From Mytilus edulis (Eukaryota; Mollusca; Bivalvia; Mytilida; Mytilidae), in NCBI RefSeq assembly GCF_963676685.1, contig NC_092353.1, positions 12,962,361 through 13,026,360 on the forward strand: 64,000 nt of DNA. The letters are read 5' to 3'. The translations under genes were made by a program, and so were the position numbers. The notes beneath the pieces are model-generated. The model saw only the letters and a list, made by a program, of their open reading frames with translations. It was not told where the DNA came from and did not search any database. Of the stretch, positions 32,668 to 44,781 are shown one piece after another (position 1 is the first letter of the stretch; every line of letters starts with the position of its first letter).

Positions 32668-34308
32668 CTAAATAAATCCTCGGCGTTCTTGATCCTTGAT
32701 TATCTGTCCATATACCTTAAGCATTTCGGGATCTTGACTTAATTTTCGAATGACGTTTTCAGTTCTTCGTTTTGTAACGAAGAAGTTGGTAGGCAAGGGT
32801 TCGTGATCTGGTTTCCATGGCAACTTTGCTATATACTTGTTTTCTCGAAATTCGATTGCTGACTTTTGATATGTTTCCATATAGTCTACCGTTTCAACAT
32901 CTGTCGTGTTGTTATCTATTCCTAACGACTCTAATTCCCAAAATCTTTCTAAATTCAACTCCTCTGGTTTGTGCGATGTCAATATGTTGTACATAACTAC
33001 ATTACTCTGTTGACGATCAGACAACAAATAACCAAGTTTTGACTTTACGGCGGTTGGACCATTTCCTCTTAATATTGTATCCTCTACGAAATCCCAATAG
33101 AAATCAGCTCCAATGAGCAAGGAGATTTCAAAAGAAGAGTTGTCTTCTGTAAACGGATGAGCTAAACGTAATCCTTTCAGGTACTTTAATTCTCGTATAC
33201 CATTACCGATGTAATTGCTTAAAGGGCTGGCGATGTTCGGTACTACTAGAACCTCAACTGGAATTTTCGTTCTATTTATCGACTCTACGTATACGCGTGC
33301 TCTTGACAAATGACGGACTTTGCTGTCGGTACTTTCAAATGCCGATAAATGTATGGTTTCTGTTCCTAGTATTTCTAAATCTATTTTCGACGCTAACTCC
33401 TCGGTAACAAAAGAGCGCTGTGCTCCTTCATCAAACAAAATGTGCGTATCAACATATCGATTTCCCCCAACTGGTGCAACGGCAGTTTTTAGAAGCACGT
33501 TCGAACGGGATTTTTCTTCAGACGAATGAAAACTTGCGGCGATCAATGTATTTTCGCTATCATCAACTACGGCATTAACTGACATTTGCTGATCATTAGT
33601 ACATGTATTTCCATGGCAAAGACTTGTGTGGTGCTTTTGATGGCACTGGCGGCAGCGAAATTTCGATTTACAATCTACGGAACGGTGTGATCCTAAACAG
33701 TTAAAACATAACTTCTTTTCTTTGACGATTGATAGGCGTGTATCGTGATCTGTAACATTTGGGCATTTTGCAGGGTCATGTAAATTCTGGCAGAATATGA
33801 AAGGTTTTTGTCGAATATTTTGTGTTTGTCTCTCACGGTTATCGAATGTAACTACTTTACTCGGTTCACCTTTTCTATTAGCGCATGTCAAAAACGATGC
33901 GGTCATTGTGGTAGGCTGTATTGAATCCATAAACGACGACGAGCGTTGTCCAGCTTCAATTATAGTGATTTCTTTCAAAATTCCACGTCTCAAATCAATC
34001 AATTCCCAATTATCGGAACCGTTTTCACGAGCTAAGTGTTGTCGTATTTCTGACGGAAGCTTGTTCAGTATTATCGGAATAAGTAATGCACCATACGATT
34101 CTCCGGAGCGGCCTAACGATTCAAGACCTCTTATATATGCCTCTAACTTGTCGTAATAAACACGTAGACTGAGTAGGTTGTTTTGTGGTGCTCTAAGTTC
34201 CAGCATAGCTTGCATATAAGCATTTGTAATGTTATGCGATTGTCCGAAACGCTCCTTTAAAAGTTAAATAGCTTCCATGTAATTTGAGTTTGTGAGCGGT
34301 AACCCGTC
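32668..34308 (-). CDS. BEL2 gag C-terminal half, zinc knuckles, aspartic protease and RT start
   Basis: About 515 codons are open from 34215. Gag (YIRGLESLGRSGESYGALL) is followed by knuckles (CFNCLGSHRSVDC, CRQCHQKHHTSLC), protease (LFDEGAQRSFVTEEL), a linker (LIGADFYWDFVEDTIL) and the reverse transcriptase approach (FWELESLGIDNN, then IAKLPWKPDHEPLP). A TAG follows GFI at 32668. Sequence up to 34308 (NSNYMEAI, one stop, LLKERFGQSHNITNAY) continues the gag frame to the DNA-transposon junction. Confidence 0.85.
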
Positions 34309-34312
34309 AATA

Positions 34313-37300
34313 TAGTACGGTGACCGAGTGAGGAAACGTCGCTTATTTAAGGAGTTTAATTGTCATTCGGACTATACGGCTATAAATCACAGTATTGGTA
34401 GTTCAAAGGTTAAACTTAACATTTTGACTTGTCGTCAAAAAATCGTACGGTGCAATTTTCGTAAAATGGGCTTTGAAGTACGTTAATTAACTTGAACGAA
34501 AAATCGACTAAGAAAAGTTTTGAGGTCAACATTGTAAAATAACATCTGTGATATGATTTCTGTTATTATATACATTGTTGTTACACCTTATTCATATTAT
34601 TTTAACGATTTCAAAGAAAAGTTAGCAAAATTAATTCGTTATTAAAGAGTTTTTTGTAAAAGTTTAACACTACGAATACTTTGCATTTAATAGAGTGTTC
34701 CAATTTAATTTCCTGATTTCTTTTACGCAAAATGTAAAATAATTAACATTTATATGTTATTCCATACATTTGTACCTTTATTAATCAATAATATGAAATT
34801 AATTTGTCTCAGAAGCACTATTTCAGCAATTCAAGCCAGACAAAATTCATAACGCTCATATGACGGAGCTATTCGAAGCTCATATACAGCCTCTTATAGA
34901 TACATATACGCTATTTGGATGTGATGTATTACTTACATTTACATACTGGGATATGTTCCCTGAAGCAGTAGACATTTAGCAGTCAAATGTTAGAGCAGAA
35001 CGAGAGGGAAATTGGTCTCTTCCTTGAGATCGTCATCTCAAATGTAAAATTATATTTTTGTAACCAACCGTACTCCACGAAGGTGGATGCCATTTTACAT
35101 ACTCGATATGCTTCAATTTTCTGTGAACATTTGATCACCTTTTATTAATGGCCACTTTGCTTTTTGGACAGATTCCTGGACATTTTAAAAGTACTATGAC
35201 ATGGCAACAGAAAAGACCGTTATAAAAGCCTAAAGGGGATTAGGTGGCACTGTAGACCTAACAATTCAAAAGTCTGCGCTTGTTGGATGGGCCCTTACTA
35301 GACATTTCATAGAATCCATTAGTCGTGTAATACTGAAAAGGGATGGAAATGCTGAAAATTATACAAATTCACAGTAAGAAACAAAGCCAACAGCAATGAA
35401 CAGAGATGAAGAACATGTTATTGCCATTGTGAACCATCTAAATGATTCATGACTGATCCCTTTGGTGTGGAATCCCACCCTCAATGTCTTATCAATATCT
35501 CTTCTTAAATGCATGCTCAAGACATATTCGAGGTTCTTTGCTCACAGTTGTCGAGGAAGGCTTGAAAATGTCTAAACATTTTATCAATAGTGCTCTTTCT
35601 TAAGATTACAAGGAGTTTTTATAGTCCAATATCAAACACAAACCTGAAAAATAAATCGGGGGAAATACTTTCAGGTCGCATAAATCCATGACTTGTAATT
35701 AGACGTGCACTTATTTCGGCAAAATGTAGAGATGATGTTATCATAGAACATGTGTTGTCGCACCCATTTCATTATCCCCTTTTCAAAATGACGGCACCAT
35801 GAGAAAATCATGCAAGTCGGATTTTGTGAAGCAATTCGAATCTTAAGTCTCTTGTGCACTTTCCCTTCCTCCCTTAATATCATCGTTCACAACTTACATA
35901 AGAGATGGTATGGCATTGGTTCAATTTATTAATGCTAAGAAAGGTAAAACATGCGGCGACCTTGCAGCTTACTATTAAAAAATATGTCCCAATGAATTTC
36001 TATGGCGCACATAGTAACACATGTTTTTGACCGCTACGACACGAACAACTCTATAAAGTCTGCCGAAAGAGAACGCCGCACAGAGACTACAGCTTACATC
36101 AAAGTGTATCAGATTATAGAGCGGAGAAGTATTCCTGACTGGAAAACCTTGACAAATCCGATAAGATTCCACCTGATGTGAGCTTTACATAGTCAGAACG
36201 TTTGAAACTTAGTTAGTTTAATGTGACAGAGTGGAAGAACAATCACACAGACCTCTGATACAATTGTAATTGTTTTGTGTGTTCGCTACTATAAAAATAG
36301 GACACATACAAGCGAGTTGTGGTTGCGGATGTTGAACATTAGCAGTGTAAATAATGGGCGGAGATTTTCACCCATTCAATAACTATGTGTCTGTCTTTCC
36401 CCAACAATTTGTAAACTATTGCCTGTTGCACATGTACTTACCGGATGCGACGCAACTTCGTCTCTATTTGGAGTAAGTATACAAATTGACATCAAGACTT
36501 CGAAGGACACGCACGACTATTTCAGTTGTGTTTAGAGTTTCGGTAATATTGACAATGATAAAGCCCTTGTTTTTGGCATGAAAGATAATTTCAAAGGTTT
36601 ATGATCAGAACTATCTCTTTAAAACCACTCCATCATAATAATTATTCAAGTTTATCACAAGTAAGATGTAAGTTTAGTCAGGTTACCTTCCTGCGAGACG
36701 GCACTGAAACAGTTTGTTTTACGTACTGCGTTTCAAACTTAAAATTTGAAACGCATTACACATTGCTAAACCCCTATCCGGTCACCTTTAGAAGACGGTT
36801 GGCGAGAGTAAAATGATTCATTACACCCCGTGTATTTTAAAAGGCATATTTCAGCAGAGTTCTTGCAGGATCTTGTGTCTTCATTGAAGGAAAATCTGCC
36901 TGTGAAAGAGTCATGTGTTTGTTCACTACAAAACCTTACATGTCCGGGGCTTTGGTCCTGTAAAGGGTCAGAATTATGTAGAAATTTCAAATCATGTTCC
37001 TTGACAATTAACCAGAAGATATAATTCTTTTGTGTGGATCTCTTTCATTGGAATGTTGAATTGTAACTATTTTCGAATAATTGAGTGCTTTTTAGTTTTA
37101 ATGAATTCCATGCAAAATATACCTTCATGACAGAAGGATGCAGGTAAAAATAATAATCATCATTTATTGATGAGGTTGGATGTTAGCCGGCAAGGTAACT
37201 ACAGTAATTTTAACAGACTATGTGTTGATCTTGTGTAATAGAACAAATATTTGAAAAACGCCAATTTCCAGAATAAATCGATTTCTTTTTCATTTTTTTT

Positions 37301-37591
37301 TTTAACATTTTCGAGATGATTCATTGAAAATTGATATAAGAAAATGTATGTATCTAGAATTTAACCTAAATTGTTGTATATTTCTTCAAATTTTGAAAGT
37401 ATAGAAGAAGAAAAAATCAAAACAGAATTTGATCTTTGACCTCATTTTATGCAAAACTGTTACCACATTTATTTTTGACGACATCGATATTTCAATAGTA
37501 CTCATTTTTCCGAATCCAATGATATATAATATAGCCATATAGTATGTTTGACGATTAAATCTAAAAAATATTGGGTCTGGTCACCGTACTA
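34313..37591 (+). mobile_element. 3.3-kb DNA transposon with TIR TAGTACGGTGACC and ATA target duplication
   Basis: Perfect 13-bp terminal inverted repeats (TAGTACGGTGACC at 34313 and its complement ending at 37591) are flanked by ATA at 34310-34312 and 37592-37594. Removing the element plus one ATA rejoins BEL2 gag without a gap. Subterminal sequence (TTTAATTGTCATTCGG and 'tatacggctataaat') resembles the end of the larger transposon at 44793. It carries a decayed plus-strand gene of the same family as the outer transposase-like gene. 3-bp duplications plus an XPG-like region would fit Academ-type transposons; that assignment is tentative. Confidence 0.85.
34826..36996 (+). pseudogene. Decayed transposase/XPG-like gene of the nested DNA transposon
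   Basis: Plus-strand frames with many stops. LFEAHIQPLIDTYTLFGCDV then NVRAEREGNWS (34860-35020) align with LFEDHVQPLIGLFKEWGHDA and NVRTEREGNWS of the outer gene. Farther on come FDRYDTNNSIKSAERERR (about 36025-36080), HVLTGCDATSSLFG (about 36430-36470), a 'LPSCETALKQFVLRTAF' block (about 36685-36735) and a Cys-rich tail (CVCSLQNLTCPGLWSC at about 36910-36965). I know this order from a very numerous invertebrate family in which the 'GCDTTS' region resembles a PIN/XPG nuclease. It is clearly non-functional. Confidence 0.65.
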
Positions 37592-37594
37592 ATA

Positions 37595-38032
37595 GTTCTT
37601 GCAGCATCATTAACAAGCTGAGATTTTAAATAACTAAATTTCTGTGCGTCTTTGAGTGTTACATTGTAATGGACGGAAGATTCAAAAGAGTCCCAAAATG
37701 TTTGCCAAGTCAAAATTTCTCCGTTAAACATGGGTAGTGTAAGTTTCGGCAAATTGTGATTTTGGTTGCTAGGTTGCTGAACGTGAGAAGGTAATGCGTG
37801 ATCATGCGGTGGGATATCATTATCAGTACATAATTTGTTTGCGAATGTTTTCCGTAAATGTCGTATTTTGGTGTTCAGAAAGAATTTGTACTCATCTGCA
37901 TTTAAAATTTCTTCCTCGATGTCCTCCTCCTTTAAAGAATTTATAATATCTTCGTCCAATGCACTTATAATTTTCTGTTTTTGAATTAATGTTTCTAAAA
38001 GTTCAGCACTTTCTTCATTGTCCAAGTTTGAA
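37595..38032 (-). CDS. BEL2 gag, middle part
   Basis: NLDNEESAELLETLIQKQKII, then EILNADEYKFFLNTKIRHL, LPKLTLPMFNGEILTWQTFW and DAQKFSYLKSQLVNDAARTI. This is equivalent to BEL1 gag 27808-28213 and the start of 27807. It is bounded by the DNA transposon on the left and by the Penelope-like element on the right. Confidence 0.85.
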
Positions 38033-41000
38033 AAGAGGGACGAAAGACATCAAAGGGACAGTCAAACTCGTAAATCTAAAACAAACTGACAACGCCATGG
38101 CTAAAAAGGAAAAAGACAAACAGAAAAACAATAGTACACATGACACAACATAGAAAACTAAAGAATAAACAACACGAACCCCACCAAAAACTAGGGGTGA
38201 TCTCAGGTGCTCCGGAAGGGTAAGCAGATCCTGCTCCACATGCGGCACCCGTCGTGTTGCTTATGTGATTACAAATCTGGTAAAAAGTCTAATTCGGTAG
38301 GTCAAATTCATGAAAGGGAAGGGGATTGTAGTTACGACGTAAGGAACATATCCGATATCATTTGTGAAACGGTTATTCCATAACGGTCAACCAACTCGTG
38401 ATGGCGTCCGTAAAATTTACGAAGGGATGATTTCAACTTCACCATTTGGAACTCTTGGTTTAATAGCTTCCTTGTGAGCAGTAACCCTCTATCAAGAAAA
38501 TCATGATAGGAAATGCAAGCACGGGAATATCGTATCAATTGGGAGATATATACCCCGTATGCAGGTGCTGCTGGAATGTTGCTACTTAGAAATGGAAAGT
38601 TCACAATTGGAAAGCTGAAATCATCTCTTTTGTCGTAAAGTTTTGTCTTCAACCGACCCTCATTGTCAATTTCTAGATGTAAGTCAAGATATGAAGCCGA
38701 CTTAACTGTATCTGTAGTATCCTTTATCTCCAATTCGATGGGATAGATGCGATCCACATAGTCACCAAATTTTGAATTGTTTAGTGAAAGAACGTCATCT
38801 ATATAGCGGAAAGTAGAGTTAAAGGATATTGCTAACTTCTTATCTTTCTTCCTAAGAAGTTCCTGCATGACGTCAGCCTCATAATAATAAAGAAACAAGT
38901 CAGCAAGTAGAGGGGCACAGTTTGTTCCCATTGGGATGCCGACAGTCTGTTGAAAAACACGTCCTCCGAACGTAACAAATATGTTGTCAATCAAGAAATC
39001 AAGCATCTTGATAATATCGGTTTCAGAGAATTTTTTGTTTGAATCAGAATGATTCTTTACAAAGTATGATTTATCCCTCCCTAAGACAAGATACTTGTAT
39101 CTACGTTGGCCATTCTTTTTTATGAAGCAAAGTAATACCAACTCTTTTAATTTGTCTTTTAGTTTGGAATGTGGAATACTTGTGTAAAGAGTAGAAAAGT
39201 CAAATGTTTTAATACTGTTACAAGATGAAAGAGAGTTAGATTGTATGTACTCTAAAAGATCTTTGGAATTTTTAAGTATCCACATCTGATTCACGCCAGC
39301 TCTAGAATAGGCAGTTTCACAATAACTTTGAAGCCCGTCTTTGATTGCTGATAAAATGGATGTTAATAATTTAGAAAGGGGTTTCGTGGAGCACTTGGAA
39401 GACCCAGCAATATACCGTTGTTTGTAAGGACACTTATGTAGTTTAGGTATCCAATACAGTGATGGAAGATCCAGTTCTTCATCTTTGGTTGAAATACCAA
39501 AGGAACAAAGAACAGACCTATGATTATCCAGGATTTCCTCTTTGGTAAGTGTCGTGAGGGTATATGTTGGGTTTCCAAGTGAATTGTCTATACCTAATTC
39601 GTTTATCAAGCAATTAATGTAATGACTTTTACAGATAAAAACGATGTTATTTGGGGCTTTGTCTGCGGGGACAACAACATATTCATCATGGAGGTCAGAT
39701 AGGTGTTTAGCAACATTTGGATCTTTGAAGATTGACGTAGCATGGGCATTGATGGACCCATTCAGTTTCTTAATTCTGATTTGTATTAACGACCTCACTG
39801 CCTTAATCCATTCGGATAGAGTGTCTACGTCTTCCTTCTCGCGCTTAGCCCATTGCCTGGCATAATCCTCGACTGAATCCATCAAAATTTTAAAGTTTTG
39901 TTTCCAATTGATGGATTTAGGCTCACGATATTTCGGACCTTTCGATAACACGTTTCGTAGAGAAGTGTTATTAACAATGTTAAGGTCACCGGTAATAACG
40001 TGGCCAGCAGGATTATATGTGAATTGGGAACTAGCACAAGTGCAATCAGGAGGTTTAGACTTGAAGTCGTCAATATCGAGATCCTGCAAAACGCGTTTGT
40101 AATTGAAAATTTTAGTTGCAATAGGTTTGGTATAGGTATAAGAAATTATTGGTACAGACTGGTCTTTGAAATAAGGAGGTATTTTCGATTGAACTGATTT
40201 ATGATGAAGGATATTGCCTAGGTTGACGCCATCGAGACCTTTGTTGGCAAAGGAAAGATTTAGAAAAGATCTTTTCTCTTTTTCATCTTTTCCAATGCGA
40301 ACTGGCTTGAAAAGTCTGTGACTAGCAATATCCGAAATTATAGCTTGTAGTTTGTATTGGTTTGAATGAGGGTTTGTTACAGTGGATTCCAAACATAAAT
40401 TGAACAGAGAATGAAGTTTTGAAAGGGGTAATGAATAAAGTTTCGTGCGAATGTGATGAATACCTAACGGTTTTTGTATGCATGGCAGCAAGTCATTAAT
40501 AGAGACATCATGCAGAGAGGGTGATGTATAATGACGATGGCCATGACTACGTCTACGTCGAGGAGTCGAGTTGAAAATATTCATCACATTCACCGAGTTA
40601 CACGAAGGACTAGATAGAATACCTATACCATCAATTTTGTCATTGCAGCCATACGGTGTTGCAGTTCCCAATTGTCTAATCCAGTAGTCTTCTTTTTGTC
40701 TACGGAGAGTCGTTGAAAGATTAGGATTGTTCGAGCTATGGTATATTTTTTCAATAATTCGAACTGTCATAGAAACGATGGAATGATCGGGCTGATTGAA
40801 ATGCTGGTATAGAATGTCGTTAGCATTGAGGTTAATGTCTGATCTATGACCGCACATACGTTTGTTTAGCCTTCCTTTCGTTTCACCGACGTATACCAAG
40901 CCGCAAAGATTGCACTCTAATCCGTAGACGACATTTATCGATTTACAATTCAGATCATCGTAACTTCTGGTAAAATATGACTTCTTGGTCAAATTGCTAG

Positions 41001-41085
41001 TGAATTCAGCATCTGTAATTAAAATAGCACAAGTTTTGCAGCCTTTGGTCTCACATTTTGAAATGCGACAGTGTTGTACTGTGTC
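38033..41085 (-). mobile_element. Naiad-type Penelope-like element, nearly full length
   Basis: Inserted in BEL2 gag. The minus-strand 3' UTR ends in 'ctttggtgtctttcgtccctc' at about 38034-38053 (minus strand reading toward the left end), the same 3' terminus as the fragments at 13103 and 55809. The right (5') end, at about 41085, falls where gag coding (GHKSAVKRLL) stops. It holds one long ORF with GIY-YIG before reverse transcriptase. The 5' end may be slightly truncated, since no ATG precedes the Cys motif. Confidence 0.85.
38332..41075 (-). CDS. Penelope-like polyprotein: N-terminal GIY-YIG nuclease plus reverse transcriptase
   Basis: Roughly 910 codons without a stop, 886 of them from the first usable start-like codon at 40992. 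Order: Cys motif CETKGCKTC (about 41040); GIY-YIG domain with YGLECNLCGLVYVGETKG, then RMCGHRSDI and YWIRQLGTATPYG; a long linker; and PLE-type reverse transcriptase with LYWIPKLHK, YRIAGSSKCSTKPLSKLL, FDFSTLYTSIPH (motif A), GIPMGTNCAPLLADL (motif B) and FRYIDDVLSLNN (motif C). The thumb ends with FYGRHHELVDRYGIT. Canonical Penelope elements have GIY-YIG at the C-terminus. The permuted order plus the Cys motif is the signature of the Naiad clade of Penelope-like elements. It may be recently active. Confidence 0.9.
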
Positions 41086-41146
41086 GTAAAAGTCTCTTTA
41101 CTGCACTTTTGTGACCAGCTCTGACTGCTTTTAGCTTGCTGTCCAT
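41086..41146 (-). CDS. BEL2 gag start
   Basis: Starts MDSKLKAVRAGHKSAVKRLL at 41146. It matches the BEL1 gag opening and is cut at about 41086 by the Penelope-like element. The rest of gag resumes at 38032. Confidence 0.8.
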
Positions 41147-41151
41147 CTTAC

Positions 41152-41169
41152 CCAATGGTTACGACACCA
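41152..41169 (-). other. BEL2 primer-binding site
   Basis: Four bases after the 5' LTR the minus strand reads TGGTGTCGTAACCATTGG, complementary to a tRNA 3' end terminating in CCA. It differs from the BEL1 site, so the two elements use different primers. Confidence 0.6.
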
Positions 41170-41173
41170 TAAA

Positions 41174-41335
41174 TGTGTGGAATAAACTAAATAAGTCGTA
41201 TATGTACTTTGCGTTGTGTTTACTTTGCGTATAATATTTACAATGGCGAAGCTCATACAAGGTGTAAGAAACGTCACAAACATATGAACGTAAATACGGG
41301 AAACGTAACGTTATAACTTCGAACTATTCTCAACA
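41174..41335 (-). repeat. BEL2 5' LTR (162 bp)
   Basis: Pairs with 32166-32327 (2 differences) and is followed outside by CTGGT. It contains ACGTCAC and AACGTAACG-type sites. Confidence 0.9.
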
Positions 41336-41340
41336 CTGGT

Positions 41341-43985
41341 AGTTCGAGCATATCAAGAATATATACAGGCATCCGTCTAAGGTAATTTGTACGGTTGGTA
41401 ATGTAAAAATAGGGCAGCATTTTGGATGAAGACATCAAATGTGCTGACCAATTACCTTCTCGTTCTGTTCGTACATTTGACAACATAATTTGAACGGCAA
41501 CGAGGAACATGTCCCATTGTTTGACAGTAGGTGATGCATCGTGACCCCATTCTTTGAACAGACCAATAAGAGGCTGTACATGGTCTTCAAACAACTTTTC
41601 CAGTCTAGTTTTAATGTCTGAGGCTTGGTCCGTTTGATCACATATACATGTATGAAACTCTAACAACACATTCCAAAACGCAGCTGGTATCTGATCGAAG
41701 TAATCAAAGGTCCTACACCTGTGTATAAATGCTAGGATAAAAAGAACTTGTAGGGCTTCAAACACAAGCGTGAACCCTCTGACAGCCCTGTTAAACTCTT
41801 TACCATTCAACATAAGTTCGGCTGTATTTCCAGCATACACACCAGAATCTACCAACAAATCGCAAAGACCACATCGGCCCAAAGTTTCCCGATAGAGGCT
41901 AAGAAACACGACAAACTGTAGAAATCTCCAAGCCTGAGAATATGGCGATTAAAAATGTCAGGCTTCGACCATTTGACTTGTTGTGCGATTGCATAGAGTT
42001 GCTGGTCAAATGTTTCAATAGCGTAATCCTGTCCGGCATCATTAGACATGTCATGACATTTCTGCATGGCTGTATACACTGTGGCCATATCATTCGATTT
42101 AGAATCTATAATTGGAGGATATGCTATAACTGTAACATCGGCGCCCTTTTTAGACAAAAGACAATTGTAACCTGTCCAAAAAGGAATCTTTTGCTCATTC
42201 ACTTTTATTTCCATTGGGAACTCTATACCATTCCTTGACAACAGTCTAGAGAACATCCATATCTGATCAACATCATTACTCTTATTTTAATCCCATAATT
42301 TAAGTTTATCGAAAGCATCCGATCGTCGTGGAGGTTCTGATCTACATTTTGGTTTAAGGTAAGGAATGGCATCGGTCAATGATGCTGTTGTATCATCTAT
42401 AACCAAAGATCTCTCTATTCCTCGTTCTAAACCATAGTCACGAACGCCAGCTGATCTGGTTTGAAATACAGCCCTAGCAAGAGAATTGAAGGTGGTTTTT
42501 CCATTTATTGTCTCGGCGTTTATGTCAATATTATCAGAACCCTCTTGAATCAATCGACCTCCTTCTGAAATGGGACGAATACCTTCTGGGATGTATCGAT
42601 CGCCACTGATACGACTTATCTCATGGTTTGCAACGCTGTTAAGGTATCTCCGCAATTCAGTAACGCAAAACCCATGCGCGTTCAGAATTTCAATAAGGCG
42701 CTTCGACCCAAACTCGTGGTAAACTTGAATTGCAAGACCAAGATGAAAAGGTGTAAAGATACTGCGGCTAGTTGCAACAATACATTCCGTTAAAGCTAGC
42801 CAAAAATTTCCTCACACTTTCTATTTTGATATTAGAAGGAACAGTGCAAGTGCTAAAGGCCTTTTCATCCGTAATCAAACTAAGTAGTTTGACCAAAGAA
42901 ACGGGCATTGACTGTAAAGAACTTTCGAATGATATTACCTCTGTTGAAGTTGGGTAGTGTTCTTTAAAAATTCTTACTTTTTCAATGTCTCTCCGAATTA
43001 TACACGCTATTGAATAAAGGAGTTTGTCATAATTTGTTCGCTATACATACGTCTCGTTTGTTTTTCATTTGACCATTTTAACTCAGTTTTCAAATTACTG
43101 GTTGCTTTGATCGCATCCCCTAGTGGTATATTGCTACTCATTATGATGTTGGACTTACCCTGACCTTGTTGTGATTGAATGACAACAGAATCATCGTACT
43201 TGTTTTCCAAATATCGCTGCAGTTTCCTTGTTGTAAAGCTTGTAGGCATATTTTCTGGTACGTATGAAACAAACCTCTCAATTAAAGAGGATAATAGAAA
43301 TGCTTTTTTATTCTTTAATAAATCATCCTTTATGCTAGAGGTTAATTTGGAAAAAACAGCTGGATTTATGGATTCACATTCTGAAGTTGAGTTACCAACG
43401 ATCTTAATATCTTTTTTTTTAAATACGTTAGATATTTTGTTAAGCACTGGTTTATATGGTAAAAAGCTTGTTTTTTTTTAATTGTCTTAACTAATTTTAT
43501 GTAGCAAGTTTGAATCACCGTTAAGGTTTGCAGCGTCTGTAATACGACTAACCCTTTCATCCGATTCTATTTTCAAGTTTTTTGTCTTGCTTGTAGCTTT
43601 TCTTATTTCAAAATATACAAGCACTCCAATTGATAGGAGAAGACAAAGATCGAGTTAAGATACTCGTGACTGGACAGGACTGGACTGAACATTCCGCTAC
43701 TTCATCATCTTGTCTCTTGTAGCAATTTTTCCAAACTGTCATTCGATGATTCATTCGGTATATCACCGAATGAATCATATTCACTAATCAATTTCAAGTA
43801 AATATCATCTTTAAGCTTACCAGCTGCAGCAAAAAACCGCGATTTACTGTTATGTGTAAATAAAACTACTGTTTCATTACTGCTTTTCTGGCAAATTACA
43901 CATTTTTCTAATTTTAAACTTGGTTTCAGCCGCTTTGCAGTTCTTGGGCAGTGGACTCCCCTGTTGTGCCATCTTTTGGGGTTAG
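41341..43985 (-). pseudogene. DDE-type transposase-like gene, 5' part, of the outer DNA transposon
   Basis: Minus-strand coding sequence in several frames. It opens with a Cys-containing exon (KCVICQKSSNETVVLFTH, about 43860-43910), then ERVSRITDAANLNGDSNLLH (about 43500). NMPTSFTTRKLQRYLENKY leads to QQGQGKSNIIMSSNIPLGDA (about 43110-43260), then FTPFHLGLAIQVYHEFGSKR (about 42700-42760), EGSDNIDINAETINGKTTF (about 42490-42545), YAIETFDQQLYAIAQQVKW (about 41980-42030) and NVRTEREGNWSAHL to YILDMLEL at the BEL2 junction. DNID, ETFD and the TEREGNW glutamate are my candidate catalytic acids (inference). There are at least two frameshifts (about 42770 and 42275). I know this as a high-copy 'uncharacterised' family in molluscs and cnidarians. 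Confidence 0.65.
43746..43778. repeat. 14-bp perfect hairpin
   Basis: ATGATTCATTCGGT and ACCGAATGAATCAT are separated by 5 bases, inside the first coding exon of the transposase-like gene. Probably incidental to the coding sequence. Confidence 0.7.
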
Positions 43986-44781
43986 GCCAGACCTCAATTT
44001 CTAAAAATAACTTCCAACTAAATAATTTATATTCCTCTTAAATAAATTAAACCTAATCAACACAACCTCAAAACTGAACAACCAACAAATAAAAATATCT
44101 AAAAATCCAAAAACTTGACCAAACACAAGTTATATCAAGTGATAATTACTATATAGTAATCAAACATGTAGTGCGCTCGAAGTTCAAAATCAATAAGGTT
44201 TATGATATCATATCACCCGTACCTGACACGACTTTCCGGAAAATGAAGTAAGATTGTATTTTAATAGTGACTTTTTAAATGCTATTTTAAATCTTTTAGT
44301 GAAATTTGTTATGATAAAAAATTATGTCACTGATAAGAGTTTGCTGAATTTTCACATTGTATAAATTAGTTTATAATTTTAAGATACGTGCGTTTTTGCA
44401 AAGTATTGAAATCCGGTGAAGCGACAAAATGTCCAAAGTTTTAGAAATTTGTATTTCCATATTTATTGAACAAACGACTTATAATGTTACTTTTATTGCT
44501 TAATGAATAACGTATTATATGTGCTATTTAAATCCTTTACGAAATACATATATTTGGCAACGATTTAAAAAAAAATGACGAAATTGCATGAATCGTAGAG
44601 TCCACATTTCGTGTAATTTTTGCTAACAAAACGGCAAATTAAAAAAAATTCTCCACTGTACGACTTTTTGATGACCAGTCTAAAATAAAAGTAAAATCAT
44701 TTCTCTATACGTATATCAATTTGTAGCCGTAAACCCGACAGTGAAATTAAACTCTGTTAATAATCGCCTTTTTACTATTCC

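Larger units (their letters stand above)
32161..41340 (-). mobile_element. BEL/Pao LTR retrotransposon BEL2, internally deleted, with two nested insertions
   Basis: Flanked by CTGGT duplications (32161-32165 and 41336-41340) and 162-bp LTRs that differ at only 2 positions, so it is younger than BEL1. On the minus strand gag is split by a Penelope-like element (about 38033-41085) and by a DNA transposon (34313-37591). Pol runs only to the start of reverse transcriptase. It then jumps to the C-terminal tail, so RT, RNase H and integrase are missing. Without the insertions the element would be about 2.8 kb, hence non-autonomous. Confidence 0.9.
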
